A model generated the notes under the pieces. The model saw only the letters and a program-made list of their open reading frames with translations. It searched no databases and had not been told where the DNA came from. From positions 310,001-374,000 of the forward strand of contig JANWVY010000004.1 in assembly GCA_025056455.1 (NCBI GenBank): 64,000 bases of DNA. The letters run 5' to 3'. Shown here piece after piece: positions 20,201 through 29,112 of this stretch; the first letter of the stretch is position 1, and every line of letters starts with the position of its first letter. This DNA is from Bryobacteraceae bacterium (GTDB taxonomy: Bacteria; Acidobacteriota; Terriglobia; Bryobacterales; Bryobacteraceae). Both the position numbers and the translations under genes were made by a program.

Positions 20201-20288
20201 ACACTCCCAGCTCGGGCAGCAAGTCGAGAATCTTATGAGGCTTAACTTCAAGCTCTCGCGCCAGCTCGTTGATTCGAATCTTACTCAT
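17259..20288 (-). CDS. infB: Translation initiation factor IF-2
   Basis: GTPase that delivers initiator tRNA to the ribosome. From ATG 20288 it is 1009 residues. An IF2-N domain ([19 protein letters not shown]) opens the protein, then a Pro/Ala-rich low-complexity region of about 330 residues, a second IF2-N-like module ([19 protein letters not shown]), and the G domain from about residue 510 with [16 protein letters not shown] and NKID. Domains II-IV complete the C-terminus. An upstream in-frame ATG at 20345 is rejected since the family begins MSKIRI. No ribosome site is obvious before the ATG. rbfA does not follow; a TetA-like gene does. Confidence 0.97.
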   Translation of the reverse strand: MSKIRINELARELEVKPHKILDLLPELGVLDKKTHSSSIDEEIAIKVRRHFGFEEAAAAGSPRDGGPIAAVEEAPQPVEGPAEPSKAVAEPAVNPAPAEIAQGVPPAPVPIPPPAVAPPPPSPAVTATAETPVKPVVEPPQVPETRFVPRPAAPLRPPLAGPLASTLAQPKEPPAATASSPAPTPAPPQRTIAIPAKPVPPPRPGQILSGPRQPLPPVEPARVVTPAPAAPAEAPGSGAARPKTPAPAPSTPVPGRPITPPPRPAQPQASATPARPPVLAGQPVARPVVPPRPDLVARLQQQTQQKPTPGQPIARPPMPGKPPAPTPIPGQPIYRGPIRPGQPILRPSSQPGQSPTSRSGSTAQRARPTHPTAPVRIDPSVVPPPAPDSGRRDAKRPSRERHRQVEPEEKDLRLVRRPETEQVLAVNREITISEGMTVKEFSEKLGIKANLVIKKLVDRKIFATINQTLDVKLAEELAKEFGATTTQMSFEEETVFDLEMAEESSDMLPRPPVVTIMGHVDHGKTSLLDAIRESNVVEGEFGGITQHIGAYWVEKNDRKIVFIDTPGHEAFTRMRARGAKVTDIVVLVVAADDGVMPQTREAIDHARAAKVPIIVAINKIDKPEAQPERIKQQLSDIGLMPEEWGGDTIMVPLSAKTKQNIDLLLEMILLVADMQGLKANPNRPAVGTVLEAKLDRGRGPVATVLVRKGTLRVGDYFVCGAVFSRVRAMFDDRGNSLKEAGPSMPVEVLGLEDVPEVGETFQVVTDTAKAKQIVLYREAKQREEQLKKGSRVSLEALAKSLKEGEVKELNIILKADVGGTCEVLADTLQKLSTDKVKVRVLHTGVGAITETDVLLASASDGIIVGFNVRPEKSAAALAEKESVDIRLHTIIYELTDEMKKAMAGLLEPVIKETFKGRAEVRQVFRISKVGTVAGCYVNEGVITRDCQVRLLRDNIVVHTGRIGSLRRFKEDAAEVKAGYECGIAIANFNDIKPGDVIEAFVTEKQTAVI

Positions 20289-20383
20289 AAAAAATAAAGC
20301 CCGCGCCCCGACTCTCTTGCCGCATGACAGTTGTTTCAGGCACAATCCAAGCGTCGTGTAGATGCTGCGATGTCAGTAGTTCG

Positions 20384-21793
20384 TCAGTCCGCGTTCTTTA
20401 TCGTATCAGATTCAATCTGTTCGGTCGCGGAAGCTTCTCCGGAAAGTGAACGAGATGGAGCGGCGGTTTCCTCCGCGAGGCTTGACTCGTCTGGCACCGC
20501 AGCTTCCTCCCCTCGCTCAGCGGCCGCCTCGTAGTCGTGAAAATATTGGTTCACCGCGAGCTGAATATTCTCTACCTGGGAAGCGGAAAAGCCAGCTTGC
20601 TCCAGTTCCTCAGGGGTCATCGCCCCTAAGCGCTCCACGGTAGAGACGCCGGCGTCAAGCAGTTTCGCCGCGATGCTTTCGCTCAAGCCATGCTCAAGAA
20701 GCACTGATACGGGCGCTCCCGGCCCCGTGAGCGCCGCCATCGCGGACTCCACCTCTTGCCGTTTCTCTTCCTCGCTCTTAATGTCGATCCTCCAGCCAAG
20801 CAATTTCGAAGCGAGCCTCACATTCTGTCCTCGCTTGCCGATCGCAAGCGAAAGCTGGCTGTCATCGACAATGACCTCCATGTGCTTTTCGGCAGCGTTC
20901 AGAATGGTCACGCGGCCAATCTTAGCTGGACTCAGCGCATGCGTGGCAAAAACCACTGGATCGTCCGAATACTCAATAATGTCGATCTTTTCTCCGCGCA
21001 GTTCGCGGATGATGGACTGCACGCGCATCCCCTTCATGCCAACGCAAGCGCCCACGCTATCCACGTCGCGGTCTCGGCTTGTCACAGCGATTTTTGTCCG
21101 CTCGCCGGCCTCCCTGGCACACCCTTTGATTTGCACCGTGCCGTCATAAATTTCTGGGACTTCTTGCTCAAAGAGGCGTTCGACAAACTCGGGCGCAGCG
21201 CGAGAAACAATCACTCCGGCGTTTTTCCCGCTCTTTTCAACAGCTCGGATCACACACCGCACCCGGTCCCCAACCGTGAAATTCTCCAGGCGCGACTGCT
21301 CTTTTTTGGGAAGACGGGCCTCGGTTTTGCCCAGATCGCAAATCAGATCCTGCCCCTCGATTCGCTTCACCACGCAGTTCACCAGCTCGCCAATGCGATT
21401 GGCGTACTCCGCGTAAACAGTTTCCCGCTCGGCTTCTCGAACCTTCTGCAAGATCACTTGCTTGGCGGTTTGGGCGGAGATTCTCCCCAGCGATTCGGTC
21501 GATTTAAGAATTCGAATTTCAGAGCCAATCTCGGCGCTCGCGTCGACTTTGCGCGCTTGCTCGAGCGTCATCTGGCGAGCTGGGTCTGTCACGGCCTCCA
21601 CCACTTTATACACGGCATAGATTTGCACGACCCCTTTTTGTCTGTCATCGAATTCGGCCACAAGATCCTCGTTGGTGCGAAAATGCTTGCGCGCAGCCAC
21701 GAGCATGGCATCTTTCACGGCATCGAGAATAATCTGCGGATCGATGCCCTTCTCCTTACTCAGCAATTCGATGGACTGAAAGATCGTATCCAA
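20384..21793 (-). CDS. nusA: Transcription termination/antitermination factor NusA
   Basis: NusA binds RNA polymerase and modulates pausing, termination and antitermination. The 469-residue protein has the N-terminal polymerase-binding domain (FQSIELLSKEKGI...AVKDAMLVAARK), an S1 domain at about 135-200, two KH domains at about 205-345 (VDSVGACVGMKGMRVQSI; LAIGKRGQNVRLASKL), a helix-hairpin-helix region near 360-410, and a Glu/Ala-rich acidic tail. The start is TTG 21793, with AAGGAG seven bases before it. Gene order rimP-nusA-infB is conserved, but the small ylxR/L7Ae genes often found between nusA and infB are absent. Confidence 0.97.
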   Translation of the reverse strand: MDTIFQSIELLSKEKGIDPQIILDAVKDAMLVAARKHFRTNEDLVAEFDDRQKGVVQIYAVYKVVEAVTDPARQMTLEQARKVDASAEIGSEIRILKSTESLGRISAQTAKQVILQKVREAERETVYAEYANRIGELVNCVVKRIEGQDLICDLGKTEARLPKKEQSRLENFTVGDRVRCVIRAVEKSGKNAGVIVSRAAPEFVERLFEQEVPEIYDGTVQIKGCAREAGERTKIAVTSRDRDVDSVGACVGMKGMRVQSIIRELRGEKIDIIEYSDDPVVFATHALSPAKIGRVTILNAAEKHMEVIVDDSQLSLAIGKRGQNVRLASKLLGWRIDIKSEEEKRQEVESAMAALTGPGAPVSVLLEHGLSESIAAKLLDAGVSTVERLGAMTPEELEQAGFSASQVENIQLAVNQYFHDYEAAAERGEEAAVPDESSLAEETAAPSRSLSGEASATEQIESDTIKNAD

Positions 21794-21844
21794 ACTCTGC
21801 TCCTTCCTGCCTGTATTTCGGGTTGATTTGACGCGAGAAAGAAC

Positions 21845-22321
21845 CTACCACTCAAACTTCAGATTGGCTCGTTCCACCTGGTCAATGCTGAATTGAATCC
21901 GTTTACCTGGGTAGGGTTCGAGCGAGATAACGTCGCCGCGAATTCCCAGCAGCTTACCTTCCCAGCGCTTCTGGTTCTCAACAGGGGTGCGCAAAACAAT
22001 TTTGGCCTTCTGCCCGGCGAACCGCTCAAAATCTCGCGGCCCTCGCAGTTTCCGTTCCACGCCAGGAGAAGAAACTTCTAGCTGATAACTCGCACCTGGC
22101 ACGATATCTTCCGAGTCAAGAATATCTCCTACGCGCCGAGAGATGAGCTCACAGTCGCGGTGAGTGATACCCTCCGGCCGATCAATCACGATCCGCAGCG
22201 TGCGCCGGGCTCCGCTACCAAACAGTTCGACTTCGAGCACTTCGATTCCTTCCGACGCGCCAACGGCGCTTGTGATTTCACTCACCTTGGCGACGATCGC
22301 CTGCTTGGTGACTGACGCCAT
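21845..22321 (-). CDS. rimP: Ribosome maturation factor RimP
   Basis: Needed for 30S subunit assembly. The 158-residue protein has the N-terminal domain (GIEVLEVELFGSGARRTLRIVIDRPEGITHRDCE split over residues 25-60), the conserved YQLEVSSPGVERKL block, and the C-terminal SH3-like domain. First gene of the rimP-nusA-infB operon; AGGA precedes the ATG. A terminator-like hairpin sits 43 bases upstream of the start on the same strand. Confidence 0.94.
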   Translation of the reverse strand: MASVTKQAIVAKVSEITSAVGASEGIEVLEVELFGSGARRTLRIVIDRPEGITHRDCELISRRVGDILDSEDIVPGASYQLEVSSPGVERKLRGPRDFERFAGQKAKIVLRTPVENQKRWEGKLLGIRGDVISLEPYPGKRIQFSIDQVERANLKFEW

Positions 22322-22363
22322 GATTCATCCTGCAAGAAGCATGTCAAAGGTTCGAGCACATAA

Positions 22364-22388
22364 CAAAAAAGTGGGCTGCTAGCCCACT
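22364..22388 (-). terminator. Intrinsic-terminator hairpin in the rimP leader
   Basis: Read on the minus strand: AGTGGGCT, loop AGC, AGCCCACT, then a run of six T. The 8-bp stem is perfect. No minus-strand gene lies upstream that it could terminate, because the next gene is the divergent ABC ATPase. It therefore probably acts as an attenuator within the rimP-nusA-infB leader. Confidence 0.7.
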
Positions 22389-22417
22389 CTCATGTTTGCG
22401 CCCGCCTGCCTTGCCAC

Positions 22418-22426
22418 AGTATAGCA
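22418..22426 (-). promoter_or_regulatory. Putative extended -10 promoter for rimP-nusA-infB
   Basis: On the minus strand TGCTATACT forms an extended -10 element; no good -35 box is seen. A start near 22411 would give a leader of about 90 bases containing the hairpin at 22364-22388. Confidence 0.35.
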
Positions 22427-22697
22427 GGAGCACCCTGCGCCCACCTAGATGCCGGCTCCCGCCCTCGCGGCAACCCCCGCAGCGAGCCTTCCACGCCGCG
22501 CAAAATCGGCCCGCTTGCGGGCTCCAATCTCGGCCTAACTTTCATGGCCTCTTTGAAAACTTGCTCCCCAACGCGATGTTTGACAGCGCTTTACGGTGTT
22601 TCTATCATGAGTAAGCGACGCCATCCTCAGCCAGCAAGCGGTTGCAGACAAGCTAAAATCTGGCGCGGCGGATTTTCGTTCATCCCATTAGCAACCT
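22427..22697. other. Divergent spacer between the rimP and ABC operons
   Basis: Apart from the promoter at 22580-22608, I see no gene here. I looked for a tRNA, because initiator tRNA genes precede rimP in some bacteria, and found no cloverleaf. Confidence 0.5.
22580..22608 (+). promoter_or_regulatory. Strong sigma-70-like promoter for the ABC operon
   Basis: A perfect TTGACA at 22580-22585 and TATCAT at 22603-22608 are 17 bases apart. The first gene starts about 85 bases downstream. This is the best promoter match in the window. Confidence 0.65.
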
Positions 22698-23663
22698 ATG
22701 ATCAAAGTAGAAGGCCTCACAAAACGCTACGCACGCAACGTGGCCGTAGACAATATCTCTTTCGAAGTTGAGAAAGGTCAGATTGTTGGTTTTCTAGGAC
22801 CAAACGGCGCCGGTAAAACGACCACCATGCGCGTGCTGACCTGCTTTTTACCGCCCACCGAAGGAAAAGCGCAGGTCGCTGGTTTCGATGTGATGACGCA
22901 GGCCATGGAGGTGAAGCGCCGCATTGGCTATCTTCCCGAAACTCCTCCTCTTTATCCGGAAATGGAGGTTAGCGAATATATTGAGTTTGTCGGAAGATTA
23001 AAAGGCCTGCCCAGGGCCGGGCTGCTCAAACGAGTGGATGAGGTTTGTGAACGGTGTAACGTCGCCGACGTGAAATCCAAACTGATCTCCAAACTCTCGA
23101 AAGGATACCGGCAGCGTGTGGGGCTGGCTTCTGCGATCATTCACAACCCGGATGTCCTCATTCTCGACGAGCCAACAGCCGGCCTCGACCCTGAACAACG
23201 CCGGGAAACCTTATCCCTCATCAAAGAGCTAGCAGGCGAACACACGATCATTTTAAGTACCCATATTCTGCCCGAAGTCGAACAAACCTGTCAGCGCGTC
23301 ATCATCATCTCGAAAGGCAAGTTAGTCGCCACAGACACAGTGGAAAACCTCAATAGCCGGCTTCGAGGCGCAGAACTGGTGGCGGTCGAAGTCGAGCCAC
23401 GAAACGGACACCTCGCCCAGGAGGTCGTGCAGCAGAAACTCGAGCAGGTGCCCGGAGTAAGTCGAGTGTTATTCCGAGAGCAGCGAAATTCCCGGTTGCT
23501 ATTCGAAGTTGAAAGTTTACAAGGTCGCTCGATTCGCGGCGACTTAGCCCGGGCTGTGGTGCAAGCGGACTGGAACCTAACCGAGCTTCACCCCATTGGA
23601 CTTAGCCTCGAAGAAATCTTTATCCAACTTACTTCGAGCACAGAAAAAGGAGGCTCCAAGTGA
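22698..23663 (+). CDS. ABC transporter ATPase (GldA-like)
   Basis: The 321-residue ATPase powers the permease encoded next. Visible motifs: Walker A GPNGAGKTTT near residue 36, a variant signature LSKGYRQR near 133, Walker B VLILDEPTAGLDP near 152 and the switch histidine in ILSTHIL near 187. About 100 C-terminal residues extend beyond the core, as in GldA and other ABC-2 exporters. First of four tightly packed genes; it overlaps the permease start by four bases. Confidence 0.93.
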   Translation: MIKVEGLTKRYARNVAVDNISFEVEKGQIVGFLGPNGAGKTTTMRVLTCFLPPTEGKAQVAGFDVMTQAMEVKRRIGYLPETPPLYPEMEVSEYIEFVGRLKGLPRAGLLKRVDEVCERCNVADVKSKLISKLSKGYRQRVGLASAIIHNPDVLILDEPTAGLDPEQRRETLSLIKELAGEHTIILSTHILPEVEQTCQRVIIISKGKLVATDTVENLNSRLRGAELVAVEVEPRNGHLAQEVVQQKLEQVPGVSRVLFREQRNSRLLFEVESLQGRSIRGDLARAVVQADWNLTELHPIGLSLEEIFIQLTSSTEKGGSK

Positions 23664-24433
23664 GCATTGGCAACATCTGGATCTTGTGTAAAAAAGAATT
23701 AAAAAGTTACTTTGCCTCTCCGATTGCTTACGGTCTGATGGCGTTTTTCGCCCTTGTGTGCGGTTACTTTTTCTATGCCGCTACCGCCATTTTCGTCGTA
23801 CGCAGCACCGATCCGATGATGGCCCAGCGCGGCATGCCTATGGATGTGACCGAGTGGGTCATCCGGCCCGTGCTGATGAACGCCAGCGTCCTTGGTTTGT
23901 TTATGATCCCGATGATTACCATGCGCTTGTTTGCCGAGGAAAAGCGTTCCGGCACCATCGAGTTGCTAGCGACCTCGCCCATCCGGGACATCGAAATTAT
24001 CCTCGGCAAATGGCTGGCGGCGGTGCTGCTGTACGTCTGCATCCTGGCGGTTTCCGCCATCGATCTCAGCATCCTTTTCATCTACGGCAAGCCAGAGGTC
24101 AAACCGCTGTTGGTCGGCTACCTGGGTTTGTTGCTCCAAGGCTCCTGCCTGCTCGCCATCGGCACTTTTATTTCGAATACAACGCGTCACCAGCTGGTTG
24201 CCGGAGCCGCTACCTTCGCCGTGTGCCTGCTTCTGTGGGTGCTCGACTGGGTTTCCGCCTATGACTCGACCCCAACCGGGCGAGTCATTTCCTATCTTTC
24301 GGTCATGGGACACTTTGAAAACTTTGCAAAAGGCGTCCTGGATTCCAAAGACGTCATCTACTATTTGTCTGTTATCTTTTTTGGACTTTTTCTGACAACG
24401 CGATCCATGGAATACCTGCGTTGGAGGGCGTAA
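23660..24433 (+). CDS. ABC-2 type permease (GldF-like)
   Basis: A 257-residue membrane protein with about six hydrophobic segments. It resembles GldF-type permeases: an N-terminal CKKELKSYFASPIAYGLMA, then RLFAEEKRSGTIELLATSPI, the conserved ABC-2 amphipathic segment, near residue 95. It starts at GTG 23660 inside the ATPase stop and ends flush with the next gene. With the ATPase and the GldG-like protein it should form one membrane complex. Confidence 0.9.
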   Translation: MSIGNIWILCKKELKSYFASPIAYGLMAFFALVCGYFFYAATAIFVVRSTDPMMAQRGMPMDVTEWVIRPVLMNASVLGLFMIPMITMRLFAEEKRSGTIELLATSPIRDIEIILGKWLAAVLLYVCILAVSAIDLSILFIYGKPEVKPLLVGYLGLLLQGSCLLAIGTFISNTTRHQLVAGAATFAVCLLLWVLDWVSAYDSTPTGRVISYLSVMGHFENFAKGVLDSKDVIYYLSVIFFGLFLTTRSMEYLRWRA

Positions 24434-25816
24434 ATGAGCTGGCTGCAAAAACGGCAAACGAAATTTTGGAGTTATGCTTCGCTGTATGTATTGGTTGTGT
24501 TGGCCATCCTCACAGCCATCAACTGGCTCGCCCAGCGCCATGTGAAGAGCTGGGATTCCACCGCCAATAAGCGCTTTAGCCTTTCCGACCAGACCGAAAA
24601 GATTGTCAAGGGGCTGAAACAAGACGTAAAAATCGTTCACTTTGACCGGACTTCAGCCTTCACCCAGGCCAAAGACTTACTTGACCGTTACGACGTGATG
24701 TCCACCAAGCTCAGCGTGGAATACATCGACCCAGACAAGAAGCCAATGGTCGCCAAAAGTTATGGCTTGCGCAGCATCCCCACAACGTACGTTGAGGTGG
24801 GCGGAAAGCGCGAAGAGGCCCGCAGCCTGACCGAAGAAGAGGTCACGAGCGCCTTGATTCGAGCCCTGAAGCCTGGCGAGCGCGTGGTTTGCTCGGTCCA
24901 AGGTAGTGGGGAAAAGAACTTCGATGACTTTGACCGCTCGAATGGCTACTCCAGTCTCAAGAGCCTACTCGAGCGAAATAACTATAAAACGCGCAGCATC
25001 CGGCTCATTGAGAAACCCGAGATCCCTAAGGATTGCACGATTGTTCTTGTCGCAGGGCCCCGTTTCGACTACCTACAGCCGGCTGTAGACGCCCTTCGCT
25101 CCTATTTCCTTGCCGGCGGCAAAATCTTCTTCTTACTCGATCCGCCGCTCAAAATGGCGCGTTCGGAAATCTCCGAAAATGCCGCCCTTTTGAAATTGCT
25201 TGAAGATCTCGGCGTGACTGCCCAGAAAAACCTCATCCTGGACACTAGCGGCGTCGGGCAACTCTTTGGCTTGAGTGAAGTTGTCCCGCTGGTCACCAAC
25301 TACGAATCTCATGTGACGGTGCGCGACATGCGGGAAGTGGCCACCGCCTACCCACTAGCGCGGTCGCTTGAAACCAAAGCAACAAGCATTGCCCAGGTGG
25401 AAAAACTGTTTTCTACGGGGTCCAACAGTTACGCCACCGAAAACCTTTCCTCGCCAGAAATCCGCATCAATCCGAGCAAAGACAAAAAGGGCCCGCACCT
25501 TCTCGCTGTAGCCGGGACCAGTACGGGAGGCACGGGAGGGCCGGAAGGCGCCAAGGGCCGCTTCGTTGTAGTGGGCTCGTCCGGCTTCATGGCCAATAGC
25601 CTCATCGGTTTTAACGGTAACCGCGACATGGCGATGAATTTGTTCAACTGGCTGTCGGCTGACGAGGACTTGATTTCTATCCGGCCCAAGGACCCCCAGG
25701 ACCGCCGACTAAGCCTAACCCGGTCCCAGATGCGTTTGGTCTTCTATTCCAGCATGATTGTCCTCCCTTTGCTGGTCCTTGTTGCCGGCGTCAGCGTGTG
25801 GTGGAAGAGGAGATAA
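24434..25816 (+). CDS. GldG-like ABC-associated protein
   Basis: A 460-residue protein with a membrane helix near each end (about 13-32 and 435-455) and a large soluble domain between, presumably outside the cytoplasm. The layout and segments such as RFSLSDQTEKIVKGLKQDVKI and PAVDALRSYFLAGGKIFFLL match the GldG/ABC_transp_aux family, which accompanies GldA and GldF. In Bacteroidetes GldAFG is linked to gliding; here no other gliding genes are seen, so a motility role should not be assumed. Translation is contiguous with the permease gene. Confidence 0.87.
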   Translation: MSWLQKRQTKFWSYASLYVLVVLAILTAINWLAQRHVKSWDSTANKRFSLSDQTEKIVKGLKQDVKIVHFDRTSAFTQAKDLLDRYDVMSTKLSVEYIDPDKKPMVAKSYGLRSIPTTYVEVGGKREEARSLTEEEVTSALIRALKPGERVVCSVQGSGEKNFDDFDRSNGYSSLKSLLERNNYKTRSIRLIEKPEIPKDCTIVLVAGPRFDYLQPAVDALRSYFLAGGKIFFLLDPPLKMARSEISENAALLKLLEDLGVTAQKNLILDTSGVGQLFGLSEVVPLVTNYESHVTVRDMREVATAYPLARSLETKATSIAQVEKLFSTGSNSYATENLSSPEIRINPSKDKKGPHLLAVAGTSTGGTGGPEGAKGRFVVVGSSGFMANSLIGFNGNRDMAMNLFNWLSADEDLISIRPKDPQDRRLSLTRSQMRLVFYSSMIVLPLLVLVAGVSVWWKRR

Positions 25817-25822
25817 GCACTC

Positions 25823-27166
25823 ATGCAAACTCGTGGGTTACTCATTGCCGTCATCATCTTGGCTGTCTTGGGTGGCCTAGTTTACTGGTCGGACAAAGTG
25901 AAGAAGGAGGAAGAGAAAAAAGGCTCTCCTGATACTCCAAAAATTCTTTCCATACCCGAAGATCAAATTACTCAGCTCGAGATAAAACGCAAGGATGGCA
26001 AGAATACAACGTTGAAAAAAGGTGATAAGTGGCAGATCGTGGCCCCAGAAACGCTCGCCGTCGACCAGGATGTCGTCAATTCTATGCTGTCTTCTGTTTC
26101 TAGTCTTACAGCCGACCGCGTGGTGGAGGAAAATGCCACGGACCTCGCCACTTTTGGTCTCCAGGCGCCTACGGTCGAAGTCGTCGTGACGCAGAAAGAT
26201 GGGAAGTCAACCAGACTGGTGATCGGTGACGAAACCGCTACCGGCAGCGGATATTTTGCCAAGCTGGGCTCGGAAAATAAAGTTTATACCATTGGAAGCT
26301 ATATCAAGAGTTCCCTCGATAAAACGACGCAAGAAATTCGCGACAAACGCTTGCTCGCTTTCGATTCTGACAAACTGACTCGTGTGGAGCTGATCGCCAA
26401 GGGCGCGCCAATCGAATTCGGTAAAAATAGCCAAAACGAGTGGCAAATCGTCAAACCTAAACCTTCGCGCGCAGACAACTGGGGCGTAGAGGAGCTAGTG
26501 CGAAAGATCAAAGACGCCAAAATGGACACCAACATTTCCGAGGAAGATACAAAAAAGGCGCAAACAAGCTTTGCCACGGGAACCAAGATCGCGATCGCCC
26601 GGCTAACGGATGCATCGGGCACCCATGAAATTGAGGTTCGGAAAAAAGACAATGATTATTTCGCTAAGGGAAGCGCCCTGCCTGGGATTTACAAGGTCAC
26701 AACTGAACTCGGGGAAGGTCTGAACAAAGGGCTGGATGATTTCCGCAACAAAAAGGTCTTTGATTTTGGCTTCAGTGATCCCAGCCGGATTGAAGTGAAG
26801 ATCGGCGCTGATTCCAAGGTCTACCAGAAATCTGGCGAAAAATGGATGCTGGGAAACCAGCAAATGGACTCAGTGAGCGTCCAGTCCTTTGTGGATAAGT
26901 TGCGCGACCTTTCAGCGGCCTCTTTTTCCGAGGGTACGGTGACCAATCCCGCGCTGGAGATCCGGCTGACGGCGAAGGAGGGCAAGCTGGTCGACCATGT
27001 GTTGATTGCTCCTGTCGGCACGGGTGCGCATGCCATCCGCCAGGGAGAGCCGACAATCTATGTGCTTGGCCCAGGAGTCCTAGAGGACCTTAAAAAAGCG
27101 GCTGGCGAGATCAAACCTCACGCCTCTGAGAAGAAAGACGAAAAGAAAGACGAGAAAAAGAAGTAA
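25823..27166 (+). CDS. DUF4340 domain protein
   Basis: A 447-residue protein with one N-terminal membrane helix (residues 5-22) and a large repetitive beta-rich region: lines such as QITQLEIKRKDGKNTTLKKG and LTRVELIAKG repeat a two-part DUF4340 module. The C-terminus is a Lys/Glu/Asp-rich tail. DUF4340 proteins regularly follow GldF/GldG-like genes and are thought to be partners of that complex. It begins six bases after the GldG-like gene. Confidence 0.87.
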   Translation: MQTRGLLIAVIILAVLGGLVYWSDKVKKEEEKKGSPDTPKILSIPEDQITQLEIKRKDGKNTTLKKGDKWQIVAPETLAVDQDVVNSMLSSVSSLTADRVVEENATDLATFGLQAPTVEVVVTQKDGKSTRLVIGDETATGSGYFAKLGSENKVYTIGSYIKSSLDKTTQEIRDKRLLAFDSDKLTRVELIAKGAPIEFGKNSQNEWQIVKPKPSRADNWGVEELVRKIKDAKMDTNISEEDTKKAQTSFATGTKIAIARLTDASGTHEIEVRKKDNDYFAKGSALPGIYKVTTELGEGLNKGLDDFRNKKVFDFGFSDPSRIEVKIGADSKVYQKSGEKWMLGNQQMDSVSVQSFVDKLRDLSAASFSEGTVTNPALEIRLTAKEGKLVDHVLIAPVGTGAHAIRQGEPTIYVLGPGVLEDLKKAAGEIKPHASEKKDEKKDEKKK

Positions 27167-28510
27167 GTGCCCGAGGCGATTCTCACGGACCTCTATCAGC
27201 TGACCATGGCGGCTGGTTACTTTGCCGCCGGTAAGGTCCAGGAGAAAGCCACTTTCGAGCTCTTTGTCCGGCAGCTTCCTCCCCAGCGCAACTATCTGAT
27301 TGCTTCTGGGATTCAACAAGCGGTCGCCTATTTGGAGAGCTTCTGTTTTTCAGACGAAGAAATTGCTTATGTGCGAGGGCTGCCCCAGCTTCGGCATGCC
27401 TCACCGGACTTTTTTGATTACTTACGGCAGTTGCGTTTCACGGGCGATGTATTCGCTGTTGCGGAAGGCACGCCCATTTTTCCCGGAGAACCGATTCTTA
27501 CAGTCCGCGCGCCAATCATCGAAGCACAGATTCCAGAAACTTACCTCCTTTCGATGATTTCGTTTCAAACGCTCGTTGCCACCAAAGCATCGCGAGTCGT
27601 CCACGCTGCTGCTGGTCGTCCTGTCGTCGACTTCGGCACGCGCCGGGCGCACTCCCCGCAAGCCGGCGCCCTGGCTGCGCGTGCGGCATATGTGGGCGGC
27701 TGCGTCGGAACCAGCAACGTGCTGGCGGGGATGCGCTACGGGATTCCGGTATTTGGCACTGCTGCCCACAGTTGGACCCAAGCCTTTTCAAGCGAACAGG
27801 AATCTTTTCGACAGCTGCAGCAGCTCTTAGGCGAACACACCGTGCTGCTGATTGATACCTACGACACGCTTCGCGGCGCTCGGCTTGCCGCATCGATCGG
27901 CAGACCGCTTTGGGGTGTACGGCTGGATAGTGGTGACCTGGCCAGCCTGTCTCGTCAAGTCCGGGCAATTCTCGATCAAGCCGGACTTCAAGATGTCAAA
28001 ATCATGGCCAGTGGGGATCTGAACGAGTACAAAATCCAGCAGCTTGTAGCCGCTCAGGCGCCCGTGGATCTCTTTGGCGTCGGCACCGACCTCGCCACGT
28101 CGCTCGATGCTCCAGGTCTTAGCGCTGTGTATAAACTGGTCGAATTGCGTACTTCCGCGGGCGTCCGTTTCACCGCGAAATTGAGCGACCACAAGGCCAC
28201 CTACGGTGCCCCCAAGCAGGTTTTCCGCTTCGCAGACCATGATGTGATTGGCTGTAGCTGGGAATGCCTGTCTTGCGGTGAAACTTCCGAAGCGCTATTA
28301 AGACCTTTGATGCTGTCCGGTAAACTTGTGGATGACTCGGTCGGGGACCTCCGCCGGGCGCAAGAAAGGGTGCGCAAGGCGCTTGCCAAGCTTCCAGCCG
28401 AGCTGTTGAGTCTAGAAGTCTCATCCCGCCCCTGGCCCGTCAACCTGAGCCAGGAATTACTAGAAATCAATCGAAAAATCCGCGATTCACATCAGGGGGA
28501 GGGCGCATGA
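27167..28510 (+). CDS. pncB: Nicotinate phosphoribosyltransferase
   Basis: Joins nicotinate to PRPP to make nicotinate mononucleotide in NAD salvage (Preiss-Handler route). The 447-residue protein shows family blocks: LTDLYQLTMAAGYF at the N-terminus, the substrate-contact region VDFGTRRAHSPQAG near residue 163, LIDTYDT near 227, VRLDSGDL near 251 and the phosphate-binding FGVGTDL near 305. The GTG start immediately follows the DUF4340 stop, so it belongs to the same transcript although its function differs. Its stop overlaps the next start by four bases. Confidence 0.94.
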   Translation: MPEAILTDLYQLTMAAGYFAAGKVQEKATFELFVRQLPPQRNYLIASGIQQAVAYLESFCFSDEEIAYVRGLPQLRHASPDFFDYLRQLRFTGDVFAVAEGTPIFPGEPILTVRAPIIEAQIPETYLLSMISFQTLVATKASRVVHAAAGRPVVDFGTRRAHSPQAGALAARAAYVGGCVGTSNVLAGMRYGIPVFGTAAHSWTQAFSSEQESFRQLQQLLGEHTVLLIDTYDTLRGARLAASIGRPLWGVRLDSGDLASLSRQVRAILDQAGLQDVKIMASGDLNEYKIQQLVAAQAPVDLFGVGTDLATSLDAPGLSAVYKLVELRTSAGVRFTAKLSDHKATYGAPKQVFRFADHDVIGCSWECLSCGETSEALLRPLMLSGKLVDDSVGDLRRAQERVRKALAKLPAELLSLEVSSRPWPVNLSQELLEINRKIRDSHQGEGA

Positions 28511-29112
28511 AAACGGTGTTTTTTGACGTCGACACGCAGCTCGATTTCCTCTATCCAGCCGGGGCGCTGTACGTGCCGCAGGCCGAACGGCTCACGCCCG
28601 TGATCGCTCACTTGAACCGGCTCGCTGCAAGTCGCGGCCTCGTCGTGATCTCCACCATGGACGCGCATGCCGAAGATGACCCGGAGTTTCGCCAGTGGCC
28701 ACCACATTGCGTCTCGAACACGGTGGGGCAGCAAAAGCCCGCCATGACTTTGCTGGAGCGGAAAGTCACCATCCCCAGCGCCCCCGCTCATCTCCACCTG
28801 AACGGCGCGCAACAAATCCTCCTCGAAAAGCAAACCACGGATTGCTTTACCAATCCCAACCTTCGCACTTTGCTTGAGACCCTCCAAGTCCGCCGCGCTG
28901 TGGTCTACGGCGTTGTGACCGAAATTTGCGTTCGGAACGCCGCGCGAGGACTGTGGGAAAGCGGCACGGAGGTCGTCCTCATCACCGATGCCATCCAGTG
29001 CCTGGAGGAATCGAAGGCGCGCGAGTTCCTGGACGAAGTTCGCCAGCACGGAGGGCGGCTTGCGAGTGTGGCGGAGATCGAGGCGGAGTTGCAGGCTAGC
29101 ACGGTACCCTAA
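28507..29112 (+). CDS. Isochorismatase-family hydrolase, probable nicotinamidase
   Basis: A 201-residue cysteine hydrolase. The candidate triad is Asp9 (DVDTQLDF), a lysine in LLEKQTTDCF near residue 106, and the cysteine of VVTEICV near 138. The metal-binding DAHAEDD segment near 55 matches PncA-type enzymes. Position directly after pncB, with an ATGA overlap, strongly suggests that it deamidates nicotinamide to nicotinate, feeding PncB. The assignment to nicotinamidase rather than another family member rests on this context. Confidence 0.85.
   Translation: MKTVFFDVDTQLDFLYPAGALYVPQAERLTPVIAHLNRLAASRGLVVISTMDAHAEDDPEFRQWPPHCVSNTVGQQKPAMTLLERKVTIPSAPAHLHLNGAQQILLEKQTTDCFTNPNLRTLLETLQVRRAVVYGVVTEICVRNAARGLWESGTEVVLITDAIQCLEESKAREFLDEVRQHGGRLASVAEIEAELQASTVP

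Noticed and set aside
19485-20238. Long plus-strand frames rich in Arg or Gly
   Set aside because: They are complements of the repetitive Pro/Ala codons of IF-2.
20756-21826. 356-codon open frame antisense to nusA
   Set aside because: nusA is unmistakable on the other strand; the antisense product resembles nothing.
22340-22360. GGTTCGAGC resembling a tRNA T-loop before rimP
   Set aside because: No acceptor stem or anticodon arm can be drawn around it; it lies in the rimP leader.
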